Shown: piece after piece, positions 8,733 through 16,591 of the stretch
Layout of the letters: each line of letters begins with the position of its first letter
Numbering within the stretch: position 1 is the stretch's first letter
Assembly: GCA_013375455.1 (NCBI GenBank)
Contig: JABXJT010000062.1
Location: 1 to 27,046 of the forward strand
Direction: 5' to 3'
DNA: 27,046 nt
Origin: Candidatus Helarchaeota archaeon
Lineage (GTDB): Archaea > Asgardarchaeota > Lokiarchaeia > Helarchaeales > HEL-GB-A
Program-made: the position numbers and the translations under genes
Notes under the pieces: model-generated
The model's input: the letters and a program-made list of their open reading frames with translations, nothing else
Databases searched by the model: none
Told to the model about the DNA's origin: nothing

Positions 8733-10376
8733 TTAACCTTTTTTATTTAATATAAGTGCCGTTACTGAATGGGCTGGAAAAGTATAAGTAAATTGGCTTG
8801 ATGCTTTGGAGAAGCTCTTTTCCTCGATTTTAACTTCGTCTTTTTTATCAAAGAAGTTGTAAGCACCATGAGAAGGTCCATTCATTTCAAATACCTGAGC
8901 ATTTGGATCTGATTCAAAGTTTGTTATTGATATCGTGGTTGGCATTTCGTGGGCGTGATGGCGATTAATCCCTATGATAACTAATCGATCTTTGGCATCG
9001 TTCGTCGTGACAGAACAACCGAGGTAGGGAATCTCAGTTTCGCTAAGGTTACCGTATTTTGGGTTTGTACGAGTATCACAAGTAATAGAGAAAGAGACTA
9101 CATTTTTTTCGGCATAATTGGAAAAGATTTGGAACGCTAAATACACGGGATTATGGTAAGCATCCGTGGGACTCGTGACAATCAAAGGAATGACGTTAAC
9201 CAATTGGGCATAATTTGCCATTTTTACGGAACTTGCGAGCCGGTGAAGGACTTCAAAGACCGAGGCAGCAAATAGTCCGTCACGGAGCGTGTAATATCCC
9301 TCATAATGTTGGCGAACATTCCACATAGCTGCCCATTCGTCAAAGGTTATGGGAATTTTCTTTTTTTCGCCCCGCACCTCGACTATCGATTCTGCAACCC
9401 ACTTAATGCGTCGCTCCATTTCAAACGCGCCTGCAATGATGTTGTAATAACCTTTCAAGTCTCGATTTGAGAGCGTGGTTATAGGAACACCAGGAATGTA
9501 CATGTGAAGTGAAAGGTAATCTATGTAATCCCCAGCAATTTCAAGTACCGAGCGGTTCCAGTCAGGATAATCGAATTCAGAGCCGACGGCAACAAGCTTA
9601 ATGGAAGGATCAATAGACCGCATCGCTTCCGCGTATTCGATGTATCGATGGGCATATTGTTCAGCTGTAAATGAGCCTTTTTCCCAAAATCCAAAGGTTT
9701 CGTTGCCAATTCCCCAGTACTTCACGTAATACGGTTCGGGATGCCCATTCTTGGCTCGTAGAGTACCATATTCCGTGGTTTCATCACCATTCATATATTC
9801 GACCATTTGCGCTGCTTCTTCAGGCGTGCCTGATCCGAAATTGACATTAATGTAAGGTTCCGCGCCGATCTCTTTGATGAAAAGCATGAATTCATCAGAT
9901 CCGAAATGATTGTCGTGCGTTGGACCTATTTTTGGACCAAATCTAGACCAATGCTTATTTTTCATTACCTTGCGTTGCTCAAGCGGACCTATTCCATCTT
10001 TCCAATCATATATATCCGAGAAGCATCCCCCAGGCCAGCGAACAATGGTTAATTTGAGCGGGCGGATTTCCTCAAGCACGTCCTTTCGGAGCCCTCTATG
10101 GATGAGCGGCACGTTTTCATTTTTATCATCCCAGATTCCTCCGTAAATACACTTTGCCAGAACTTCAATAAATGAGCCATAAATTAATGGGTCAATTTCC
10201 GCTTGAATGGCAGATGCATCTACTTCAATTTTAGCGGGCGAAGGAACTGGTCCTGCAGGGACCTCGAGATTTAGGTCCTCTTTATTCACTTTAAAAAGTC
10301 CAAATGGCGCCACTACAAAGCGATATAAATAAATCCCAAAATCCAATAATTTTATTAGCTTACCCCAATTAACCAT
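8733..10376 (-). CDS. GH51-type alpha-L-arabinofuranosidase paralogue C
   Basis: 547 residues from the ATG at 10376. A TTG twelve bases earlier is possible, but GGTGG lies five bases before the ATG. GH51 hallmarks: VRWPGGCFSDIYDW, NHFGSDEFM, NFGSGTPEEAAQMVEY, acid/base Glu226 in GIGNETFG, and nucleophile Glu347 in TFDEWAAMWN. The usual GIGNE(I/N)(Y/W) pattern is changed to GIGNETFG here, close to the active site. An N-terminal segment (LLDFGIYLYRFVVAPFGLFKV) is hydrophobic and basic and precedes a Pro-rich linker. It is the first of the three GH51 genes and follows the PH-domain gene by about 45 bases. Its closest relative in the window is A, with one nearly identical nucleotide block. Confidence 0.88.
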   Translation of the reverse strand: MVNWGKLIKLLDFGIYLYRFVVAPFGLFKVNKEDLNLEVPAGPVPSPAKIEVDASAIQAEIDPLIYGSFIEVLAKCIYGGIWDDKNENVPLIHRGLRKDVLEEIRPLKLTIVRWPGGCFSDIYDWKDGIGPLEQRKVMKNKHWSRFGPKIGPTHDNHFGSDEFMLFIKEIGAEPYINVNFGSGTPEEAAQMVEYMNGDETTEYGTLRAKNGHPEPYYVKYWGIGNETFGFWEKGSFTAEQYAHRYIEYAEAMRSIDPSIKLVAVGSEFDYPDWNRSVLEIAGDYIDYLSLHMYIPGVPITTLSNRDLKGYYNIIAGAFEMERRIKWVAESIVEVRGEKKKIPITFDEWAAMWNVRQHYEGYYTLRDGLFAASVFEVLHRLASSVKMANYAQLVNVIPLIVTSPTDAYHNPVYLAFQIFSNYAEKNVVSFSITCDTRTNPKYGNLSETEIPYLGCSVTTNDAKDRLVIIGINRHHAHEMPTTISITNFESDPNAQVFEMNGPSHGAYNFFDKKDEVKIEEKSFSKASSQFTYTFPAHSVTALILNKKG

Positions 10377-10381
10377 TAATG

Positions 10382-10386
10382 CCACC
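10382..10386 (-). promoter_or_regulatory. GGTGG ribosome site fixing the start of GH51 paralogue C
   Basis: On the minus strand GGTGG is followed by CATTA and ATG (10376). It overlaps the upstream TTG that would otherwise extend the protein by four residues, so the ATG is the better start. Confidence 0.6.
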
Positions 10387-10420
10387 AAAAAAAGATAGAT
10401 GTAGGATGAATTCCTTTTTA

Positions 10421-10867
10421 TTAGGGGGGTGGGGTTAGCAGATCGGTCAAAATATCTTCAACCACACTAATTTGGGGGACATCGTCGAGAGATCCCTCAT
10501 GATACTCGCCTTCGGTGAAAAAATTGATGTCGCCCGTATTGAAAATACGATCGATGAGTGTTCTATGCACTTCAAAGTTTTCAATCTTTTGCACGATTAT
10601 GCTTCGTTCGTGGATGTTCAGGATGCCAGTTCGAATAACGACACGCTCGTCGGTGATCTTATAGAAGATTCTCTTCCACCGGATGAATTGCATGAGGAGG
10701 GGAATGGCTAGGATGATATAGGCAATGAGGCTGATGATCCAGAGGATCCACACCCAGATTGCTAGGATTAGTACTATCGTGAAGAAGATGTAACAGAGCA
10801 CTATCCAATAGAAATATTTCCAAAAAAATGGGTGGCTTTCCCACATAATCTTTTCTTGTACTTCCAT
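10421..10867 (-). CDS. Small membrane protein with bacterial-type PH domain (bPH2, YdbT-like)
   Basis: 148 residues. Two tightly spaced hydrophobic helices occupy about residues 14-60. The remainder has the bPH2 (DUF304) pattern: YKITDERVVIRTGILNIHERSIIVQKIENFEV, as split by the usual turn, and then DINFFTEG. Such proteins sit in the cytoplasmic membrane with the PH-like domain inside the cell; their function is mostly unknown. The ATG at 10867 is preceded by GGATGGA. It is the first gene of the minus-strand run that goes on into the three GH51 genes and two hydrolases, and it faces the dehydratase genes across a 117-base divergent promoter region. Whether it helps to place the GH51 proteins at the membrane is only a guess from position. 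Confidence 0.8.
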   Translation of the reverse strand: MEVQEKIMWESHPFFWKYFYWIVLCYIFFTIVLILAIWVWILWIISLIAYIILAIPLLMQFIRWKRIFYKITDERVVIRTGILNIHERSIIVQKIENFEVHRTLIDRIFNTGDINFFTEGEYHEGSLDDVPQISVVEDILTDLLTPPP

Positions 10868-10952
10868 TTAATTCCATCCAGTATTTATTAACATTTAGTT
10901 TTTTTTGGTAAATAAATAAATTTCTCTGAGGATAAATGATTTATTTGAAACT

Positions 10953-10962
10953 TTTATAAATA
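10953..10962 (+). promoter_or_regulatory. Archaeal TATA box of the BcrC-like gene; probable leaderless transcript
   Basis: TTTATAAATA lies 23-32 bases before the ATG at 10985, the distance at which archaeal TATA boxes place the transcription start on or next to the start codon. A purine-rich GAAAC just upstream may be the BRE. No Shine-Dalgarno site precedes the ATG, which fits leaderless translation. Confidence 0.65.
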
Positions 10963-10984
10963 TTTTAAAAAAAAGTGTGTTTTT

Positions 10985-12112
10985 ATGTTTGATGATTTAA
11001 TGAAAAAGATTTATTCTGCAGCTGGTCCACTACCCAATCCGTGGATTACTAAATGGAAAGAAACCGGGAAAGTTGTGGGTTATTTTTGTTCCTATATTCC
11101 TGATGAAATTATTCACGCTGCGAATATGCTCCCAGTCCGAATTACTGCCCGGGGACATAAAGAAACTACCTACGGGGATGCTTATTTATCTAGATTAAAT
11201 TGTTCGTCTGCAAAATATATTCTAGATAAAGCATTACAGAATCAATACGATTTTCTGGATGGGCTTGTGGCGTATAATAGTTGTGACCACATGAGACGTC
11301 TCTATGATAATTGGAAATATAAAGTTAAAACACCTTATTTGTACTTTCTCAGCATTCCACATCATACGGATGATATTGCAGTGGATTGGTTTATTAAAGA
11401 ACTCAAAAACTTTAAAGATAGTCTAGAAAAAGAGTTTCAGGTTCAAATTACTGAGGAAAAACTTAGATCTTCAATTCAAATTTATAATGAAATGCGGCAG
11501 CTTTTAACGGAATTGTATGAACTTAGAAAAACAGAAGCGCCAAAACTTAGTGGTATTGAAGCTTTGACAATAACAACTGCAGCTTCCGCAATTCCAAAAG
11601 AAGATTTTAATGATTTGCTTAAACAAATTTTAAAAGAACTCTCAAATAGAGAAGGGATAGAAGAGAAACCTCGCATCATGCTAATTGGGAGTGTCTTGGA
11701 CGATCCAAGTTATGTAAAAATCATTGAGGATTTAGGGGGATTAGTCGTGACCGATTCTCTGTGCTTCGGGACCCGTTATTTTTGGAACATGCCTGATATT
11801 TCGGATAATCCTTTAGAAAACCTTGCAATTAAATACCTTCAAAAAAGTCCATGTCCCCGGATGATAGATAGAGAGAGTGATTTCAAAGTTCGTGAGGAAT
11901 TCGTGCTCAATATGATAAAGGAATTCCACGTTGATGGAGTGATTTTAGAAACCATGAAGTTTTGCGATTTCTGGACTGCTGAACGGTTTATGATAGAAAA
12001 ACCTTTCAAGAAACTTGGTGTTCCTTTTATAAATCTTGAACGAGAATACGTTACTGCCAATATAGGGCAGATGAAGACGAGGGTGCAAGCATTTTTGGAA
12101 GTATTAGAATGA
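10985..12112 (+). CDS. 2-hydroxyacyl-CoA dehydratase/benzoyl-CoA reductase family subunit, BcrC-like (beta type)
   Basis: 375 residues, the length of BcrC/HgdB-type subunits. Conserved Cys for the [4Fe-4S] cluster are visible in SRLNCSSAKYIL, YNSCDHMRRLYDNW, KSPCPRMIDR and ETMKFCDFWTAERF. This family takes up one low-potential electron from an ATP-driven activator and either removes water from (R)-2-hydroxyacyl-CoA or reduces aromatic acyl-CoA. The activator ATPase is not in the window, so it must lie elsewhere. The ATG appears leaderless, with a TATA box just upstream. TGA at 12110-12112 is followed after 14 bases by the partner subunit. Substrate cannot be read from the sequence; SDR and MaoC neighbours favour a hydroxyacyl-CoA route over aromatic reduction, but this is inference. 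Confidence 0.85.
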   Translation: MFDDLMKKIYSAAGPLPNPWITKWKETGKVVGYFCSYIPDEIIHAANMLPVRITARGHKETTYGDAYLSRLNCSSAKYILDKALQNQYDFLDGLVAYNSCDHMRRLYDNWKYKVKTPYLYFLSIPHHTDDIAVDWFIKELKNFKDSLEKEFQVQITEEKLRSSIQIYNEMRQLLTELYELRKTEAPKLSGIEALTITTAASAIPKEDFNDLLKQILKELSNREGIEEKPRIMLIGSVLDDPSYVKIIEDLGGLVVTDSLCFGTRYFWNMPDISDNPLENLAIKYLQKSPCPRMIDRESDFKVREEFVLNMIKEFHVDGVILETMKFCDFWTAERFMIEKPFKKLGVPFINLEREYVTANIGQMKTRVQAFLEVLE

Positions 12113-12113
12113 T

Positions 12114-12119
12114 GGAGGG
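12114..12119 (+). promoter_or_regulatory. GGAGGG ribosome site fixing a TTG start
   Basis: GGAGGG begins just after the stop of the first dehydratase subunit and lies seven bases before TTG at 12127. No ATG in frame gives as good a match, so the TTG is taken as the start of the second subunit. Confidence 0.7.
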
Positions 12120-12126
12120 TTATTAA

Positions 12127-13422
12127 TTGGAAAATGAAAAACAATTCGTGTTGTGGGACACAATTCTACATTACATGGAATTAGCAATGGGTATTGCCCA
12201 AGGTGTAAAACGACCGGGGGTCCAATACGCGGGTACCATACTTAAATATCTTAAAGATATTCACGTTGCTAAGAAAGAACATAAACCACTTGTCATGGTC
12301 AACTTCTGCTTTCCACCAGAGCTTATATATGCCATGGATTGTTATCCCTTGAATCAAGAACTTGGCTCAGTTTCACTTTCTTTTGCCAATGCTGGTTTAA
12401 AATACATTGATGTAGCAGAAGAACATGGAGTCGATAAATTTCAATGTAATGCTCAGAAAGTATGGATTGGGGCCAGCATGTTGGGAGAAGCTCCTTATCC
12501 AGATTACATCGTTTATGGGAGTCAGCCTTGTGATTCAACGAACGCTCAATATCAGGTCTTAAATCAAATCTATAGTAATGCGCCTGTCTATACCATTGAT
12601 GTCCCTTATTGGCATCATGATCCTTCAAATAAATATTATGATCCCCAAACGCTCCCATATGTCGCACGCCAGTTAAAAAATCTCGTCACTTGGCTAGAAG
12701 AGAGAATTGACCGAAAAATGGATCATGACAAGTTTATTAGTACCATTCAGAACTCTAATCAAACTCGTGCGCTGATGTTAGATACAATGGAATTAATGAG
12801 AGCTAAACCTGCACCACTTCCATCCATGACAGCGTTCAACCTCTTCGGACTTCAATTGATTGCGGGAGGGTTACCAGACACCATCGGACTTGCAACATAC
12901 ATACGGGATAAAGCAAGAGAGCGGGTTAAGAAAAAGCAAGGAGCCTTAGAAGCTCAGGGAAAGGAAGAAAAGCATCGTATCATGTGGGTTTATCTCCCAA
13001 TATTTTTCGAGCCACTTTTATTTAATTGGCTGGAGCGAAAATTTGGTGCTGTAGTTGTGATGGATATGATGGGCTACGCAATGAGCCAAACAATAAACAT
13101 GAAAAATGATGATACAATCTTTGAAGGGCTGGCAGCACAAGTGTTGGATACGCCGATGGGACGGCAAAGCAGGGGACCAGCGGAATATTATATTGATGAC
13201 TTGCTCCGCATCGGCAGGGATTACGACGCAGACTGCGCCATATATGGAGGACACATAGGGTGCAAGCACTCCCACGCGATCGCGAGCTTGATGAAGGAAA
13301 TCATCGAAAAAGAGCTGGGCATTCCCTGCCTCATTTTCGAGGTAGATTGCGTGGATTCGCGACCCGTCACGGCACGGGAAATCAAGCGAAAACTCAAATT
13401 GTTTTTCAAATCATTAGAATAA
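12127..13422 (+). CDS. 2-hydroxyacyl-CoA dehydratase/benzoyl-CoA reductase family subunit, BcrB-like (alpha type)
   Basis: 431 residues, the usual length of BcrB-type subunits, starting at TTG behind a strong GGAGGG site. The signature runs VNFCFPPELIYAMDCYP near the N-terminus, then YGSQPCDSTNAQY, and a C-terminal GGHIGCKHSHAIAS followed by IPCLIFEVDCVDSRPV. These carry the conserved cluster Cys. It pairs with the subunit upstream to form the iron-sulfur heterodimer that handles the acyl-CoA. The base composition changes inside the gene: the first part is near 30-40% GC with A/T-ending codons, while about 13140-13400 is near 55% GC. The active-site tail is complete, so the gene looks intact. 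Partner and fold are confident; substrate is open. Confidence 0.86.
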   Translation: MENEKQFVLWDTILHYMELAMGIAQGVKRPGVQYAGTILKYLKDIHVAKKEHKPLVMVNFCFPPELIYAMDCYPLNQELGSVSLSFANAGLKYIDVAEEHGVDKFQCNAQKVWIGASMLGEAPYPDYIVYGSQPCDSTNAQYQVLNQIYSNAPVYTIDVPYWHHDPSNKYYDPQTLPYVARQLKNLVTWLEERIDRKMDHDKFISTIQNSNQTRALMLDTMELMRAKPAPLPSMTAFNLFGLQLIAGGLPDTIGLATYIRDKARERVKKKQGALEAQGKEEKHRIMWVYLPIFFEPLLFNWLERKFGAVVVMDMMGYAMSQTINMKNDDTIFEGLAAQVLDTPMGRQSRGPAEYYIDDLLRIGRDYDADCAIYGGHIGCKHSHAIASLMKEIIEKELGIPCLIFEVDCVDSRPVTAREIKRKLKLFFKSLE

Positions 13423-13488
13423 AAGTCTTAGAGGAGTGTTTAAACTAATTTAAATAGGACTTCAGAAATAGATAAACTTAGAAAATTT

Positions 13489-14658
13489 GTGGGGGATTTT
13501 TTGAGTCATTCCTTCGCTGACATTCCGGACAGGTTTGTTACGAAAGCCTTTTGGCCTTTGGGGCGCCATCTCTGGCGCATATATAAGGAGCTGGGTTGGG
13601 AGGTTTTTAATCAAGTCCTAGAGTGGGGGCAGACCTCGCTCTATCAAATATTGAAGCTTCGTTTAGATGAAACCATTCTAACCGCGAAAGAAACGGTAGA
13701 AGGAAAACTTAAAAACCCTGAAAAGGTTCTTTCGTATCCAATGTTTCCGCCTCTAGGCTGCATTCGGGCTGACCTCCAGCAGGGAGCAATGAAGTTACTC
13801 TATGGTGAATCCGCTGATGTTTCGTACATCGCTCTTAGTGATGAAACAGAAGAACTCGTCTTAATTATAAATGGACATGTAGAAGACGGAATTCCCGTTG
13901 ATTGGTGGATGGTTGATTCTGAGGATGAGCTGCTCGAGCGCCGACACCAAAAGTTAGGTTATAAACTGAAAGAAATTCCTAAAAAGTTTCATTTCAATAT
14001 GAATAAAGCTGGGCATCGAATATTAGACATACTTAAAGATGTGCGAAACGAACGTACACCCCAATGGGCAGACTCCCTTTTTTGTGCCTGTCAGGTCTGG
14101 CTGAGCTCTGGGGTGAGTGTGGGCTTCGAATCTAGCTCGTGGGAAGCGTTTTCTGCCATATGGGATGGAATCAGCGCAAAACAGACTTATGGGCTCCCTG
14201 ATTCGTGGATGGGATATACCCCATGGCCTCCGCTAATCGCCACCATTATTGCAATGGGTCGTTTGGGCTGGCAATTGAAAGTTAATGGGCTTTTCTCAGG
14301 ACATAAATTATATTTACTTGGAACGGAGGATGAAATTGTTCAAAATTTAAGGACTGAGATGCCTGAATTCTATCACCATGCCTATATATCATTTACAACC
14401 ACAACAGGAATTCCCAGGCCATTGCAAACCATAACCGCAGTTCTCCCAGACTTAAAAGATAAAGCAACTTACGAAAATGAGACCTTCGATTGGAAATATT
14501 CCGAAGGTTGGATACAATTAGAAGATTTAGGAATAACTATTGAGGAAATGCATAAAGGCGTATTCCTGGATGTGACTCATGAGACACCACTGGATGAAAA
14601 AATAGATTCTAAAAAAATTATTTCACGAGGAATTGGACGAAATACACGATTTGAATAA
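13489..14658 (+). CDS. Unrecognised protein in the dehydratase gene run
   Basis: 389 residues from GTG at 13489; TTG at 13501, with GGGGGA just upstream, is an equally good start. I do not recognise the family. It is mixed alpha/beta and Trp-rich, with no signal peptide, no membrane helix and no metal-binding Cys cluster. Noticeable segments are SYPMFPPLGCIRADLQQGAM, INGHVEDGIPVDWWMVDSE, WMGYTPWPPLIATIIAMG and FTTTTGIPRPLQT. It lies 66 bases after the BcrB-like gene on the same strand and is followed by an AT-rich gap before the SDR genes. Position suggests a role tied to the dehydratase, for example a CoA-ester handling or assembly protein, but nothing in the sequence proves this. The long open frame and even codon use make it a real gene. 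Confidence 0.75.
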   Translation: MGDFLSHSFADIPDRFVTKAFWPLGRHLWRIYKELGWEVFNQVLEWGQTSLYQILKLRLDETILTAKETVEGKLKNPEKVLSYPMFPPLGCIRADLQQGAMKLLYGESADVSYIALSDETEELVLIINGHVEDGIPVDWWMVDSEDELLERRHQKLGYKLKEIPKKFHFNMNKAGHRILDILKDVRNERTPQWADSLFCACQVWLSSGVSVGFESSSWEAFSAIWDGISAKQTYGLPDSWMGYTPWPPLIATIIAMGRLGWQLKVNGLFSGHKLYLLGTEDEIVQNLRTEMPEFYHHAYISFTTTTGIPRPLQTITAVLPDLKDKATYENETFDWKYSEGWIQLEDLGITIEEMHKGVFLDVTHETPLDEKIDSKKIISRGIGRNTRFE

Positions 14659-14933
14659 TTATTCACTTTTCGATTTCAAGTTTAATTCGTAGAACAAATC
14701 TTTCGTTTAATTTATTCAAAGAAAAATGAAGTTTAATGCAAGAAAAAATCACCTAATTTTAAGAACCTTTCCCAAAATCTTGTAACTATTCAAATTCCTC
14801 ATTTGATTGAAATTTTATTGAGCATCTAGAAAAAGTATAAAATTACTAACACTCTAAGGTTTAATCACTATTAAAAATGAGAAAAATGTCGGTTTATTAC
14901 ATAAATGTTACAAATTGAAAGTCTATAGAAATT
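14659..14933. other. AT-rich intergenic region
   Basis: 275 bases without a credible reading frame between the unrecognised protein and the SDR pair. It holds one clear TATA-like element at 14836-14845 and no hairpin or repeat that I can see. A long 5' leader of about 75-80 bases before the SDR start is possible. Confidence 0.5.
14836..14845 (+). promoter_or_regulatory. TATA box upstream of the SDR pair
   Basis: TATAAAATTA preceded by AG. The same twelve bases (AG plus box) occur at 22639-22650 in front of another SDR gene. It lies about 104 bases before the ATG at 14949, so the transcript would have a leader. Confidence 0.45.
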
Positions 14934-14935
14934 TT

Positions 14936-14941
14936 GGTGAT
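14936..14941 (+). promoter_or_regulatory. GGTGAT ribosome site fixing the first SDR start
   Basis: GGTGAT matches the archaeal anti-Shine-Dalgarno sequence and lies seven bases before ATG at 14949. TTG, GTG and ATG codons at 14934, 14937 and 14940 are in frame but sit on or before this site, so they are unlikely starts. Confidence 0.65.
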
Positions 14942-14948
14942 GAAAAAT

Positions 14949-15698
14949 ATGGGAAAATTAGATGGAAAGGTCGCCATAATAGCGTACGCGGGTGGTGGAA
15001 TAGGGAAAGCCACTGCGGAGCTATTGGAAAAAGAAGGCGCTAAAGTTTTCGTGCAAGATGATGCAGCAGAAAAGTTAGAAGGCGTTCCTGGTGAGAAGAT
15101 TATCGCGGACTTACGAAACAAGGAAGATGCTGATAAGATGATCCAAACCGTGCTCGAAAAGGGCGGCGGGAAAATCGATATCATCATTAATAATGAAGAT
15201 TTTGGAGGAGCCAAGAAAAAAATTCTCGAATTGACGTCCGAAGAATTCAAAGAAGTTATCGATATGAACTTAAAAACCATTTGGCATACAATGGCCGCCG
15301 TGTATCCAACTGTAAAAGCGCAGCAAGCAGTAAGCATTGTCAATATTGGGAATGTAGCCGGGGCAGCAGGAGCGCCCAAGCTTGCGGCGTATTCGTCCGT
15401 TAAAGCGGGACTTTATGGGTTGACCAAGACAATGGCAAAGGAGTGGCAAAGATTTCCTGGTGTACGAGTGAATATGGTTAATGCAGGATTGGTGAAATTT
15501 AAAGGAGAATATGCAAAACAGGGCCAAGGGAAGACCACTGCCAAAGCTTTAAGTCTCAACAATCCTTTTGCGAGCGTATCAGCAACACCACAGGACATTG
15601 CGAATGTAATCGTCTTTTTAGTAACCGATGAAGCTACTGCGATTAATGCAGCAACAGTAGATGCAATTGGGGGCGTATATACGATTTCAGGAGAGTGA
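14949..15698 (+). CDS. Divergent short-chain dehydrogenase/reductase lacking the catalytic Ser
   Basis: 249 residues with SDR fold order but changed motifs. The cofactor loop TGxxxGxG reads AYAGGGIG. The NNAG motif reads NNEDFGG. The active-site Ser, expected 13 residues before Tyr, is Asn (IGNVAGAAG), while YSSVK is kept. The end (IDAIGGVYTISG-like) is that of classical SDRs. NAD(P) binding is still plausible through the Gly-rich loop, but normal catalysis is doubtful. It may be a structural or regulatory partner of the complete SDR that follows after three bases. Heterodimers of active and inactive SDR subunits are known, for example yeast mitochondrial 3-oxoacyl-ACP reductase HTD/CBR4-type complexes. 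The pairing here is inference from the near overlap. Confidence 0.82.
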   Translation: MGKLDGKVAIIAYAGGGIGKATAELLEKEGAKVFVQDDAAEKLEGVPGEKIIADLRNKEDADKMIQTVLEKGGGKIDIIINNEDFGGAKKKILELTSEEFKEVIDMNLKTIWHTMAAVYPTVKAQQAVSIVNIGNVAGAAGAPKLAAYSSVKAGLYGLTKTMAKEWQRFPGVRVNMVNAGLVKFKGEYAKQGQGKTTAKALSLNNPFASVSATPQDIANVIVFLVTDEATAINAATVDAIGGVYTISGE

Positions 15699-15701
15699 AA
15701 T

Positions 15702-16541
15702 ATGATGGGTGATAAGTTAAAAGGCGAATCTGCTATCATTACGGGTGGGGCTCAAGGAATTGGAAAAGCTATTGCCCTGAGATTTGCAGAAGAAGGTGCA
15801 AATATATTAATTATGGATTTAGATACCGATAAAGCAAATGAGACGGTAAAAGAATGTAAGAATAAAAATCCTGATATAAAAGTAGCAGTGGTCGCCAGTC
15901 GAGAAACAGGAGATATCACAAAATATGAGAACTGTGAGGCAGCAGCAGCTACTGCGAAAAAAGAATTAGGTGGCGTCACCATTCTCATTAATAACGCAGG
16001 CTTAACGCTGGACAAACCCGCCCACACATTGAGTGAAGGCTGGTGGGATATCATTCTAAACGTTATCCTCGTGGGATCGTTCAATATGACGAAGGCTGTA
16101 GCCCCAATCATGCAGGAGCAGAAGTATGGGTGTATTTGGAACGTTTCCTCAACAGCTGGGATTGGTGGAAATGCAGCCCAAATTAACTATTCCTCCGCAA
16201 AATCAGCGTTAGTAGGACTCACGAAAGCTTGTGCGCGTGAATTAGCACCTAGTAATATTTCAGTGAATGTCGTTGGCTTCGGGGCAGTTTGGACGCGTTT
16301 AGTTGCGCCTCATGAAGAAATTGAAATTATGGGGCAGAAAATGGTAGATATGAAAGCAGTAAGAGGACAAGATCCAAACCAGGTCAAAGGAATGTATAAA
16401 GCAGGAATTCCTATGTGTAAGACCCGTGATGATCCGCTATTACCCGAAGATGTTGCGAATTGGTTCGTAGCGGCATGCACTCGGGATTTTCACTATATGA
16501 CTGGGCAATGGATGATATTCAGTGGCGGTATGGTACTTTAA
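15702..16541 (+). CDS. Short-chain dehydrogenase/reductase, complete active site
   Basis: 279 residues. The cofactor motif is TGGAQGIG, then NNAG, VSSTAG with the active-site Ser, and YSSAK with Tyr and Lys. The acidic residue at the end of strand 2 (MDLD) favours NAD over NADP. It starts at 15702, or at the second ATG at 15705; AGGAGAG just upstream overlaps the end of the divergent SDR gene, so the two are co-translated. A longer loop before the C-terminus (about residues 200-245, with PHEEIEIMGQKM and YKAGIPMCKTRDDP) probably forms the substrate pocket. Likely a 3-hydroxyacyl-CoA or other secondary alcohol dehydrogenase; context with the dehydratase pair supports acyl-CoA substrates. An oligo-T terminator follows. 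Confidence 0.87.
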   Translation: MMGDKLKGESAIITGGAQGIGKAIALRFAEEGANILIMDLDTDKANETVKECKNKNPDIKVAVVASRETGDITKYENCEAAAATAKKELGGVTILINNAGLTLDKPAHTLSEGWWDIILNVILVGSFNMTKAVAPIMQEQKYGCIWNVSSTAGIGGNAAQINYSSAKSALVGLTKACARELAPSNISVNVVGFGAVWTRLVAPHEEIEIMGQKMVDMKAVRGQDPNQVKGMYKAGIPMCKTRDDPLLPEDVANWFVAACTRDFHYMTGQWMIFSGGMVL

Positions 16542-16556
16542 TTCAACGTTCCCAAA

Positions 16557-16581
16557 TTTTTTTCTTTTTTTTTCTCCTTTT
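16557..16581 (+). terminator. Oligo-T terminator after the SDR pair
   Basis: Seven T, C, nine T, then CTCC and four T lie 16-40 bases after the stop at 16541. This is a strong archaeal-type terminator for the plus strand and separates the SDR pair from the convergent PHP gene. Confidence 0.65.
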
Positions 16582-16591
16582 AAATCTCTAA

